Shown in pieces: positions 17,029-26,900 of a DNA stretch of 64,000 bases. Source of the DNA: JBHJHP01 sp042219825 (lineage in GTDB: Bacteria; Bacteroidota; Bacteroidia; Bacteroidales; UBA5342); assembly GCF_042219825.1 (NCBI RefSeq), contig NZ_JBHJHQ010000005.1:248001-312000 (forward strand), given 5' to 3'. Positions within the stretch are counted from its first letter, which is position 1; every line of letters starts with the position of its first letter. The notes below the pieces were generated by a model. It made no database searches. It was given only the letters and a program-made list of their open reading frames with translations, and had not been told where the DNA came from. The position numbers and the translations under genes are program-made.

Positions 17029-18513
17029 ATGACGAATATGAATTCCAAAAAAGAAAAATCCCGTACCATTCAGCGAAGAGACTTTATTAGAAAGGGCGCG
17101 CTCACATTGGGTGCACTCACCATACTTCCAAACAGTGTACTATTTGCTAAAAAGGCAATATATGATGCCCGGGGAAGCTTAGTACATCCGGGCAGCGTAA
17201 CGCCCGGAGAAAAAATCAATATGGCATTTTGCGGCATTGGAAACCGCGGTGGCGATATCCTCCGCACCTTCATGAATACCGGCATGGTAAATAACGTGGC
17301 GATGTGCGATACCGACATGGGAGCACCACAAACGCTGGAAAATATGAACACGTATTCTAAAGTTCCAAAATTCAAAGACTTCAGGAAAATGTTCGACAAA
17401 ATGGCCAACGATATTGATGCGGTCTGCATCGGCACACCTGATTTTTCGCACTTTCCCATTACCATGCTGGCTATGTCGCTGGGGAAGCATGTATATGTGG
17501 AAAAACCGTTATCGCGCACTTTTCAGGAATCTGAGCTGATGATGGATGCAGCCGCACGATATGGTGTGGTGACCCAAATGGGAAACCAGGGGCATTCAGG
17601 CGCCAACTATTTCCAGTTTAAATCATGGGTGGAACACGGCATTATTAAGGATGTCACAAAAGTTGTGGCACACATGAACAACCCAAGGCGCTGGCATGGC
17701 TGGGACACCTCAATAACAGCATTTCCTAAAGGTCAGCCTGTACCTGACACACTGGACTGGGACACATGGCTTGGAACATCGCAATATCATAATTACCACA
17801 AGGATTTTGTAAACGGGCAATGGCGATGCTGGTACGACTTTGGCATGGGAGCCCTTGGTGACTGGGGTGCACACATCCTGGATTCCGCCCATCAGTTTCT
17901 TGATCTCGGTTTGCCTGAAGAGATTGATCCGATTTATCTGAAAGGTCATAACGATTTCTTTTATCCTCAATCCACCACACTGGATTTTAAATTCCCTGCA
18001 CGCAAAGGCATGCCTGCTTTAACCGTAACCTGGCAGGATGGGCTGGACAATCAACCTGTTCTACCCGAAGGGTACGGAAAATTAGAGCTTGACCCAAACA
18101 TTCCACCACCGTTGAACGGTGGCCTTGACTCAGGGTTTAAACTCAACCCGGGTAAAATTATTTACAGTAAGGATCTCATTTTTAAAGGTGGTTCACACAG
18201 CAGCACCCTGTCGATTATTCCGCCTGATAAAGCGAAAGAAATGGCCGGGAAATTACCCGAGATTCCGGAAAGTCCTTCCGATCATTTTATGAACTTCCTT
18301 CTGGCTGTAAAAGGCAACGAAAAAACAAGGTCCCCTTTTGAAATAGCAGCACCACTCAGCCAGGTTTTCTGCCTAGGGGTCATAGCCCAAAAACTGAATG
18401 TAAAGCTGGAATTTGACCGCCAACGCAAAAAAATAGTAAATCATAAGCTTGCCAATCAGATGCTGAAAGGCACACCACCGAGAAAGGATTGGGAAGAGTT
18501 CTATAAGCTGTAA
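17029..18513 (+). CDS. Gfo/Idh/MocA family oxidoreductase, Tat-exported (first)
   Basis: 494 residues. A twin-arginine signal is clear (IQRRDFIRKGALTLGAL), so the folded, cofactor-loaded enzyme should be exported to the periplasm. A Rossmann NAD(P) domain begins at KINMAFCGIGNRGGD, and the family lysine lies in VYVEKPLSRTF. A C-terminal alpha/beta domain follows, with GALGDWGAHILDSAHQF as likely active-site helix. Family role: NAD(P)-dependent oxidation or reduction of sugars, often at C3. It lies 33 bases after the DUF1080 gene and 14 before the ApbE-like gene. The start could also be the ATG at 17038. Confidence 0.9.
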   Translation: MTNMNSKKEKSRTIQRRDFIRKGALTLGALTILPNSVLFAKKAIYDARGSLVHPGSVTPGEKINMAFCGIGNRGGDILRTFMNTGMVNNVAMCDTDMGAPQTLENMNTYSKVPKFKDFRKMFDKMANDIDAVCIGTPDFSHFPITMLAMSLGKHVYVEKPLSRTFQESELMMDAAARYGVVTQMGNQGHSGANYFQFKSWVEHGIIKDVTKVVAHMNNPRRWHGWDTSITAFPKGQPVPDTLDWDTWLGTSQYHNYHKDFVNGQWRCWYDFGMGALGDWGAHILDSAHQFLDLGLPEEIDPIYLKGHNDFFYPQSTTLDFKFPARKGMPALTVTWQDGLDNQPVLPEGYGKLELDPNIPPPLNGGLDSGFKLNPGKIIYSKDLIFKGGSHSSTLSIIPPDKAKEMAGKLPEIPESPSDHFMNFLLAVKGNEKTRSPFEIAAPLSQVFCLGVIAQKLNVKLEFDRQRKKIVNHKLANQMLKGTPPRKDWEEFYKL

Positions 18514-18527
18514 CGATCGGTCTAATT

Positions 18528-19322
18528 ATGCAGAAAAAGCTTCATCACACGTCATTTTATGCCATGCACACCCGGATGGAAATTTTAATGTATGGTTGTG
18601 ATAACGTTATTTTTAATGAGGTGGCCGAACAGATTATGACCAAAACTCAGATGCTGGAAAAATTGATGAGTCGGTTTGATCCTAAAGCAGAACTTTATAA
18701 TGTAAACCTTGAGGCTCATAAGAATTGGGTTCCCCTTTCTAAAACATTATTTAATATTCTTGATCAATGTATACGTTTTAATCAGCTAACACTGGGTTAT
18801 TTTGATGTGTGTTACACCATAAAAAAAACAATAACCGGAATAGATATTCCCAGGGTCTTACTGGATCAGAAAACCTTAGCGGTAAAATTCGAACATCCTG
18901 ACACAACAATTGATCTTGGAGGTGTTGGTAAAGGCATTGCTCTGGATCACATAAAAAACATCCTGAAAAATTATCGCATTGAAAATGCCCTGATCAGTTT
19001 TGGCGAAAGTTCTCTTCTTACTTTAGGGAAGCACCCACACGGTGCTTACTGGCCCTTGTCCTTTCATGATCAGAAACAAATGCCACATACACTACAGATG
19101 AATAATGATGCCGTTTCGATCAGCGGACTGCATGGCACTAAAGCTCATATCTCTGATCCGTTGACACATAAAATTTCAAATAACAAAAAAATGATTTGTG
19201 TGCAGGCTGACAGCGCTTTTGATGCCGAGGTTTTATCTACTGCACTTTTTGTTGCGCCGAAAGAATCAAACGAAAAAATACTTCAGAATTTTAATATAAA
19301 ACAGGTGATTTACGGGAACTAA
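18528..19322 (+). CDS. ApbE-like protein (FAD:protein FMN transferase family)
   Basis: 264 residues. Family blocks are visible: AMHTRMEILMYG (compare AMGT..), TIDLGGVGKGIALD, LISFGESSLLTLG, AVSISG, AHISDP and SAFDAEVLSTALFV. The family transfers FMN from FAD to a threonine or serine of exported flavoproteins. Here the usual metal-binding Asp in (A)DALxT appears as Glu, and no signal peptide or lipobox is seen, although most ApbE act outside the cytoplasm. No Ser/Thr target motif (DGxSGAT-like) was noticed in neighbouring proteins. It may be an atypical enzyme with another job in the pathway. Confidence 0.8.
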   Translation: MQKKLHHTSFYAMHTRMEILMYGCDNVIFNEVAEQIMTKTQMLEKLMSRFDPKAELYNVNLEAHKNWVPLSKTLFNILDQCIRFNQLTLGYFDVCYTIKKTITGIDIPRVLLDQKTLAVKFEHPDTTIDLGGVGKGIALDHIKNILKNYRIENALISFGESSLLTLGKHPHGAYWPLSFHDQKQMPHTLQMNNDAVSISGLHGTKAHISDPLTHKISNNKKMICVQADSAFDAEVLSTALFVAPKESNEKILQNFNIKQVIYGN

Positions 19323-19355
19323 CCGTTCGGATCATCCTAAAAAATATTTGAACCA

Positions 19356-20624
19356 ATGACGAAAACAAAAAGCAGAAGGGAATTTATAAAGAACAGTTCA
19401 CTGGCCGTTGCCGGGCTGACCATTGCCGCATCACCTTTTGCAAAAACGTTTGCCATCACAAACAGCAATAAAAAAGTCCGGTTGGCTTTTATTGGAACCG
19501 GAAGCAGGGGAAATCATTTGTTGTGGTTACTGCTAAACCAAAAAGAAAATTCAGATTTTGAACTCATTGCTTTGTGCGATAACTATGAACCGAGCCTTGA
19601 AAGGGCCTTAAAAACCTGTTCTGATGCAAGCGTCAAACCTAAAACTTATGATGACCATAAGAAGCTAATAAAATTTGAACATCCGGACGGTGTACTCATT
19701 GCCACACCATTGCATGAACATGCACATATCGCCATTGACTGTATGGAAGCAGGGATACATGTATTCTGTGAAAAGGCCATGGCCAGAACACCCGAAGATA
19801 CCAAAGCCATGTACGACACCCATCTGAAAACCGGATCAATATTACTGATTGGCCATCAACGCGTATATGACCCTGTGTATCAGACCGCCATTAAACGCAT
19901 TCATGCAGGTGATTTAGGAACAATTGGACAAATCAGAGCGTACTGGCACCGGAACAACAGCTGGCGCCGATCAGTTCCCGAAGGGCACCCTGAGCTGGAA
20001 AAGAAAATCAACTGGCGTCTATATAAAGATTCTTCGGCAGGTTTACTGACGGAACTGATGTCACATCAACTTCAGGTCGCTAACTGGGTATTGCAGCAAA
20101 CACCTGTTTCGGTTATGGGAACCGGAAGCCTTCGATTCTGGAACGACGGACGTGAAGTGGAAGATAATGTAGCTCTGATTTTCTCCTATCCTGACAACAC
20201 ACAATTTATTTATGATTCTATGACCAGCAACCGTAAATATGGACTGGAAGAACAGATTATGGGAGATAAAGGTACCATGGAACTTGAAACAAACCGGTAT
20301 TTCTCTGAAACACCGCCTGCCGCTCCCGGCATTCTGCAGCTGGTCAATGACATTGAAAAGGGACTATTCAACAGCATTCCATTGGGCAACTCAAGCTGGG
20401 TTCCTGAAACAGCCGTAAAATACAATGGAGAAGAGATCTACACTAAAAAGCAGGGAGATGGAACCAAAGAACAACTGATCTTTTTCGTGGAGCGGGTAAA
20501 AGCCAAATCGGCACCTGAATGGATAACCAAAGAAGGATATCAATCAAGCATCTGGACCTTAATGGCTGAACAGGCAATTGATACCGGTCAAAAAATCACG
20601 TTGCCTGAAATCTATAACATCTGA
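19356..20624 (+). CDS. Gfo/Idh/MocA family oxidoreductase, Tat-exported (second)
   Basis: 422 residues. The Tat signal SRREFIKNSSLAVAGLTIAAS precedes a Rossmann domain beginning KVRLAFIGTGSRGNH. The usual EKP motif reads EKA (VFCEKAMART), keeping the lysine. LLTELMSHQLQVANWVL is the likely active-site helix of the C-terminal domain. It is clearly different from the first oxidoreductase of the cluster (72 residues shorter), so the two may act on different substrates or in opposite directions. It lies 33 bases after the ApbE-like gene and 13 bases before the small membrane protein. Confidence 0.9.
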   Translation: MTKTKSRREFIKNSSLAVAGLTIAASPFAKTFAITNSNKKVRLAFIGTGSRGNHLLWLLLNQKENSDFELIALCDNYEPSLERALKTCSDASVKPKTYDDHKKLIKFEHPDGVLIATPLHEHAHIAIDCMEAGIHVFCEKAMARTPEDTKAMYDTHLKTGSILLIGHQRVYDPVYQTAIKRIHAGDLGTIGQIRAYWHRNNSWRRSVPEGHPELEKKINWRLYKDSSAGLLTELMSHQLQVANWVLQQTPVSVMGTGSLRFWNDGREVEDNVALIFSYPDNTQFIYDSMTSNRKYGLEEQIMGDKGTMELETNRYFSETPPAAPGILQLVNDIEKGLFNSIPLGNSSWVPETAVKYNGEEIYTKKQGDGTKEQLIFFVERVKAKSAPEWITKEGYQSSIWTLMAEQAIDTGQKITLPEIYNI

Positions 20625-20637
20625 AAAATAACGGGAA

Positions 20638-20874
20638 ATGAAAAATATAACAATCACACCAAAACATCTGAAAACTGAACTTATCGTTTTTGCTTCATTG
20701 TTTATTCTGAGTTTTCTGGCGAATGTGTATGCCATCATCACATACCACACTGAGTGGTCCGAGCTATACACCTCGTTGTTTTATGTATTGACAATATGCG
20801 CAATCCTGTACGTTTCAACCGGCGTATTTAGGCTCATCATAATTCTTATTCTCAAATCACTAAAACGCAAATAA
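20638..20874 (+). CDS. Small two-helix membrane protein
   Basis: 78 residues with two hydrophobic helices at about 14-35 and 46-70, a short polar loop between them (TYHTEWSELYTS) and a basic C terminus (KSLKRK). No family is recognised. Coding is supported by its position 13 bases after the second oxidoreductase on the same strand and by its regular two-helix pattern. It is the likely last gene of the DUF1080 cluster. Confidence 0.6.
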   Translation: MKNITITPKHLKTELIVFASLFILSFLANVYAIITYHTEWSELYTSLFYVLTICAILYVSTGVFRLIIILILKSLKRK

Positions 20875-21030
20875 TCTAATTCTGTCCAATCTTCCCAATC
20901 GGATAACTTCTATCCTGATCACACAATAAATTGAAAGGTTACGAAGTTTTATTAGTATGTGAGTACACCACGTTCTTTTATTCTCTCTAACGTATGACCT
21001 GTATTTTATTAACGTTCAATTTTTTGCCTT

Positions 21031-23451
21031 ATGAATACTCCAGCCTGTAAAAGAAAACTATCCGTCACTGGACTTCTTATGCTTACATTCCTGTTTTCAA
21101 CATCCTATGCTGCAAAAGCATCAGACGCCAAAAATGAATCACCTTATTTTGTTGTCATTACTGATGAAAACCAGGAAGCCAGCCTTCCTCTAAAGTCAAC
21201 CGATGTTCATGTAAACATTTCAGGGGTTATTGCCGATGTAAATGTAAAACAAACGTATATGAACACAGGGAATACTCCAATTGAAGCCATCTATGTTTTT
21301 CCCGCCTCCACACGTTCTGCTGTTTACGATATGGTTATGAAGATTGGCAAAAGAGAAATCAGAGCCGTAATTGAAGAGAAAGCAAAGGCCCGCAATATGT
21401 ATGAATCGGCTAAGAAGGAAGGAAAACGAACGTCACTTTTAGAACAGGAACGCCCGAATGTGTTAAAAATGAATGTGGCGAATATTATGCCCGGTGCCAC
21501 CATTGAAGTCAACCTGTCCTACACCGAACTCTTAATTCCAACCGATAAGATATATGAATTTGTCTATCCTACTGTTGTTGGTCCAAGGTATGTGAGTAAA
21601 AAAGAGATGACGACACCTAAGACTGAAACATGGAATGGAAATCCATATCTGATGAAAGGCGTAAAGCCAACCTCCATACTGACATTAACTATTGATCTGA
21701 ATACCTCCATTCCTATCCAGGATATTCGTTGCACCACACACCAGAACAGAATAGAATATGCCAGTAAATCAGAAGCTACCCTGACGCTTAATGAGCCACA
21801 GGGCGGAAACCGGGATTTCGTTATGCAGTACCGTCTTGCAGGAAACGGAGTACAAACCGGTGTATTATTATACGATGATCCAAATGGTGAAAATTATTTC
21901 CTCGCCATGATGCAACCGCCTGAACGCTTGACACCGGAAGAAATTCCACCCAGGGAATATGTTTTTATTGTGGATGTTTCCGGTTCAATGGAAGGGTTTC
22001 CACTGGACATCTCCAAACAAATTATGACTGAAATATTAGGCGGTCTGAAAGAAAATGATCTGTTCAATGTTATTCTGTTTGCCGGAGGATCTACGATGTT
22101 ATCAAAGAATTCCATGAAAGCCAATGCGGAGAATATAGATGAAGCCATGTATTTTATTAATAACCAGTCAGGCTATGGAGGAACAGAGTTATTATGTGGT
22201 TTAAAAGCAGCCATGAACCTGAATGCAACTGAGAATTATGCACGAACATTTGTGATTCTTACCGATGGCTATGTAACGGTTGAAAAGCAGACATTTGATT
22301 TTATACGTGAGAACCTTGGAAAAGCTAATTTCTTTTCCTTCGGCATCGGACGTGGAGTTAATCGCTACATCATAGAAGGAATGGCTCACGTAGGTTACGG
22401 CGAACCTTTTATAGCACAAAACAAGCAGGAAGCAAGGGAAATGGCAGAAAAATTTAAAACATATATTTCCCAACCTGTACTAACGAATATTCATGCTACA
22501 TTTGAAGGTATAGATGTGTATGATGTACTACCCGAAAATGTTCCTGATCTGTTTGCCGACAGGCCTGTAATTATTTCCGGCAAATACCGGAATAATGCAA
22601 ACGGACTTCTGAAAATTGAAGGACAAAGCGGGAAAAGTATTTTAGTCAAATCCATAGCAATTCAGAACGAAAATCGAAAGAACAGTGCCCTTAAGTATTT
22701 ATGGGCCAGAGAAAAAATACGTCTGGTATCTGATTACAACTCCTTAGGAAATGACACATGGAGCCACAATAAGGACAAAAAAGAACTGGTGGATGAAATA
22801 ACCCGCCTGGGATTACAATATAACCTCCTGACAGAATATACTTCATTTATTGCAATAGACTCATCCCTTGTGAATCCAAACAGCATTCCTGTAACTGTAA
22901 GGCAACCCATACCACTTCCTGAAGGTGTGAATAATTCCGCAATCGGGCGCAACCAGACTCCACCACCTGTCTCCTCAAATCTGAATATTGTTGATGCCGA
23001 ATTTGATGAGACAGTACTTATGGATGTCGATATTGAAGAAGAAGCCCTTGACGAAAATGCAATTTTCCAGGTTGTGGAAAAAATGCCGGAATTTCCAGGT
23101 GGTGTAAATGCAATGATGAACTTTTTGAGAAATAACGTCACCTATCCACCGGAAGCAAAGGCAGCAGGGATAAGTGGAAGAGTTTATGTCAGTTTTGAAG
23201 TAGATACAAAAGGTAATATTGTAAATCCACAGATTGTTCGCGGCGTTGATTCATTATTAAATGCAGAAGCTTTGCGTGTGGTGAAAATGATGCCCAGATG
23301 GATTCCCGGAGAACAAAGAGGGAAAAAAGTCAGGGTCAGTTTTATGCTACCTATAAATTTTGATACTGGAAATTCGTATTACAAGTCAGTATACCCATCT
23401 CGTCCTGACAGCAAAGGAGACCGAAAGAAATATATTAAGGTGCCCTGCTGA
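21031..23451 (+). CDS. VIT-VWA protein fused to a TonB C-terminal domain
   Basis: 806 residues. A signal peptide (about 1-30) is followed by a VIT domain (about 40-190) and a von Willebrand A domain with an intact MIDAS: Asp315, Ser317 and Ser319 in DVSGSM, and the later ILTDGYVT. After a linker, residues about 685-795 form a TonB/energy-transducer C-terminal domain (FPGGVNAMMNFLRNNVTYP...GISGRVYVSF...RWIPGEQRGKKVRVSFMLPI). There is no transmembrane anchor apart from the signal peptide. VIT-VWA proteins bind protein partners through a metal ion; here the protein is probably periplasmic. The gene is monocistronic, 156 bases after the DUF1080 cluster. Confidence 0.88.
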   Translation: MNTPACKRKLSVTGLLMLTFLFSTSYAAKASDAKNESPYFVVITDENQEASLPLKSTDVHVNISGVIADVNVKQTYMNTGNTPIEAIYVFPASTRSAVYDMVMKIGKREIRAVIEEKAKARNMYESAKKEGKRTSLLEQERPNVLKMNVANIMPGATIEVNLSYTELLIPTDKIYEFVYPTVVGPRYVSKKEMTTPKTETWNGNPYLMKGVKPTSILTLTIDLNTSIPIQDIRCTTHQNRIEYASKSEATLTLNEPQGGNRDFVMQYRLAGNGVQTGVLLYDDPNGENYFLAMMQPPERLTPEEIPPREYVFIVDVSGSMEGFPLDISKQIMTEILGGLKENDLFNVILFAGGSTMLSKNSMKANAENIDEAMYFINNQSGYGGTELLCGLKAAMNLNATENYARTFVILTDGYVTVEKQTFDFIRENLGKANFFSFGIGRGVNRYIIEGMAHVGYGEPFIAQNKQEAREMAEKFKTYISQPVLTNIHATFEGIDVYDVLPENVPDLFADRPVIISGKYRNNANGLLKIEGQSGKSILVKSIAIQNENRKNSALKYLWAREKIRLVSDYNSLGNDTWSHNKDKKELVDEITRLGLQYNLLTEYTSFIAIDSSLVNPNSIPVTVRQPIPLPEGVNNSAIGRNQTPPPVSSNLNIVDAEFDETVLMDVDIEEEALDENAIFQVVEKMPEFPGGVNAMMNFLRNNVTYPPEAKAAGISGRVYVSFEVDTKGNIVNPQIVRGVDSLLNAEALRVVKMMPRWIPGEQRGKKVRVSFMLPINFDTGNSYYKSVYPSRPDSKGDRKKYIKVPC

Positions 23452-23908
23452 ATTGAAAAATATTTATCCTGGATTTACAATTAAAACAGATACAATATAA
23501 TCAACTGTAATTCAAACTCATATAACTACATCAAGAGCCTAAGAACATTTTAATTTTATACTAATTTCAACCAATATAATTACGTTTTTGCTAATATGCT
23601 TTAAAAACAGATTCATCCGGCAACACAATCTTCCATCAAAGATATATGCATAATAAAGGTTCGTGACAATCTTTGAATTTTTCCTATCTTAAGGATACCA
23701 ATATAACCGAACGCATTCATTGTGATTTAGTTCCTATGTCATGCATAACAAATAAGAGACTTATAAAGATCTTTGATGCGCTCCATTATTTTTTAAAATA
23801 GCCTCCTAAATATATCAAACATTAAAATGTTATTTTATTGTTAATTCTATATGTTTTTCTTCTTTTTTTTACTTACTTTTACGCCTTCTCCACCATAATG
23901 CGCAGCAT
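23452..23908. other. AT-rich intergenic region without recognised features
   Basis: No gene, RNA or clear repeat is visible. The region is AT-rich, with a T-run at about 23865-23880 close to the start of the sensor kinase gene. A promoter for that gene is expected here but no good TTTG/TAnnTTTG pair was found. Confidence 0.5.
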
Positions 23909-26900
23909 ATGAACGACTTTCTCACCATAAATTTTAATCCAGAGACTCAAAAAACTTTTTCCAACTTTAGTACGAAAGAATTTTCTAATACGAACATTAT
24001 ACATTATTCAGATACAGAATCCTTCATTAATCATGTCAGGAAAAAGAAAACAGATCTTATATTTATTGAATTCAACGGTAATTCAGACAATACATCAGAA
24101 ATAATTAACAAATTAAGGGATGGAAAAACAACAAAGGGTATACCCATAGTTATTATATATGATCCCAAACAACCTATAACATATTTGAATGAAGAGGATG
24201 AAACAACAGTTCTTTATCTAGCCAAACCAATCAAAGAAATCGAACTGATTCCTTTAATTAAAACACTTCTAAAGATCAGTATTCTCCGCAAGCCTCCTGA
24301 TGAAGACAAAAGAGCTGACAAATTAAGTTACAAAACTCCTTCGTCACCACTATCGCCACCATCATTACGCAATCTTATTCATAACCTTAATGGTTTTATT
24401 TATCGATGTAGAATTGATAAAAACTGGACCATGGAATACCTAAGTGATACTATTTTGGACATCACTGGTTTCCCTGCTTCTGATTTCATAAACAATGAAG
24501 TTCGCACGTATAATTCTATTATACATCCGCAGGACAAAAAGCGTATCTGGGATGAAATCCAGGCAGCATTTAACAAACAGGATTATTTTGTTATTGAATA
24601 CCGGATTATAACTTCAACCGGAGAAACAAGTTGGGTATGGGAAAAAGGCATTAAGGTTAAAGCAGGAGAAAAGAATTTAATTGAGGGATTTGTTGAAGAT
24701 ATCACTGAAAAGAAAAACATTGAAATTGCATTAAGAGAAAACGAGGAGAATTTAAAAACCACGCTATATTCAATAGGAGATGCTGTTATTACAACAGATG
24801 TAAACGGAAATATTACCCGGATGAATCCGGTTGCTGAATCTTTAACTGAATGGAAAGCCGAAGATGCATATGGCAAAGCGTTAGAAGACGTATTTAAGAT
24901 TTATAATAGCATTACAAATAAAATAGCAGAATCGCCTGTAAAAAAAGTTATTAAGACGGGGCAAATTGTTGGTCTGGCCAATCATACTAAACTAATATCA
25001 AAAAATGGCACAGAGTACCAGATTTCGGATTCCGGATCACCAATTCTGGACAGACAGAATAAAGTGTCAGGTGTAATTCTTGTCTTCAGAGATGTTACAA
25101 AAGAATATTATATTAAGGAAAAAATAAATGAAAGTGAAAAGCAATTAAAAAAAGCACAGGAAATTGGTAAAACCGGGAGCTGGTTGTTTGATTTAAATTC
25201 CGGTAAGGTTATTGTTTCTGATGAATCATACAGGATTTATGGCATTGATCCGAATCTTGAATACAATATATCTGATTTGCAAAAAATTCCTTTGCCTGAA
25301 TATCGAAATATGCTTGATTCTGCAATAGAAGAATTAATCAAATACAATAAGAAATACGATGTTGAATTTAAAATTAAACGCCCTTCCGACGGGGAAATTA
25401 TTGATATTCATTCTTTAGCTGAGTACAATTCAAATGATTATACCGTCACAGGTATTATTCAGGACATCACAAAGCAAAAGCATGCTGATCTGGTACTCAA
25501 AGAAAGTGAAGAAAAGTTTCGTTCTGTATTTCATTCCGCTAACGACGCCATCATCATTACAAATAGTGAGGGTGTCATTTGGGATTGGAATACGGCAGCC
25601 AACAACATTTTTGGATACGCCAAAAATGAAGTTCTTGACAAGGATATATTTATGTTGATCCCAAAGCATTTAAAAAACAAGCATATTTCATGGTCTGAAT
25701 GGTTTAAAAAGCAAAAGAAGTCTCCGATCGATATCTCAACAATTGAGTTTTACGGGAAACATAAAAATGGTTCATTAATCCCACTCGAGCTATCTCTTTC
25801 AAAATGGGATACTGAAAATAACATTTACTTTGCAGCTATTATCCGAGACATTACCACACGAAAAAAAGCGGAAGAGAAATTAGTAGAAAGTGAGAACAGG
25901 CTAAATAAAGCAGAACAGCTTGCAGGCTTCGGGAACTGGTTATGGGACCTGAACACAAACCAAATAATCTGGTCGAAAAATATGTTTAGGATTTTTGGTG
26001 TAAAGCAGGGGAAAAATAACAATGTATCTCCGGAATACTACCAAAAATTTGTCCCAGAGAAAGAACTTCAGGATATGTGGGCCGTTGCAGAAAAAACCTT
26101 TGCTGAAAAAAAGGAATTATCTTATGAACTACCGGTAAAAGTAAAAAATAAAACAAAAGCATTACAATCACTTCTTTGTCCGGTATTTGATTCAAAAGGA
26201 ATGCCTAAAGCGCTTTTTGGAATAAGTGTGGATATTACAGAAAAGAAAACAGTTGAAAATCAGCTGAAACTGTTGAGCAGATCAGTTGATCAGAGTCCTG
26301 TAAGCATTGTAATAACAGATAAAAAGGGTAATATTGAATATGTAAATAAAAGCTTCACCAGAATTACGGGATACACATTTGATGAGGCACTTGGACAAAA
26401 TCCAAAAATCCTTAAATCGGGATACCAACCAGATAGCGTATATAAAGAACTCTGGGATACAATACTTGCAAAAAAGGATTGGTCTGGTGAATTGCAAAAT
26501 AAAACAAAATATGGAGATATTATCTGGGAAGAGGTTAACATTTCTGCAGTAACAGACAGAAGCGGAGAAATAACTCATTTTGTAGCAATTAAAGAGAATA
26601 TTACCAAACGAAAAGAGATAATCAGTGAGTTGATCCTTGCCAAGGAAAAAGCAGAGGAAAGTGACAGATTAAAATCGGCATTCCTGGCAAATATGAGTCA
26701 TGAGATTCGTACCCCAATGAATGGTATTTTGGGTTTTTCAGAACTTTTAACCGACCCGCATCTTTCAGGAGAAGAATCTCAGGAATACATTCGTATAATT
26801 CAGGAAAGCGGGAACAGAATGCTGACAACAATAAATGACCTTATGGACCTGTCAAAGATTGAAGCAGGAATGGTAAACCTTAAAATTGAAACGGTAAATA

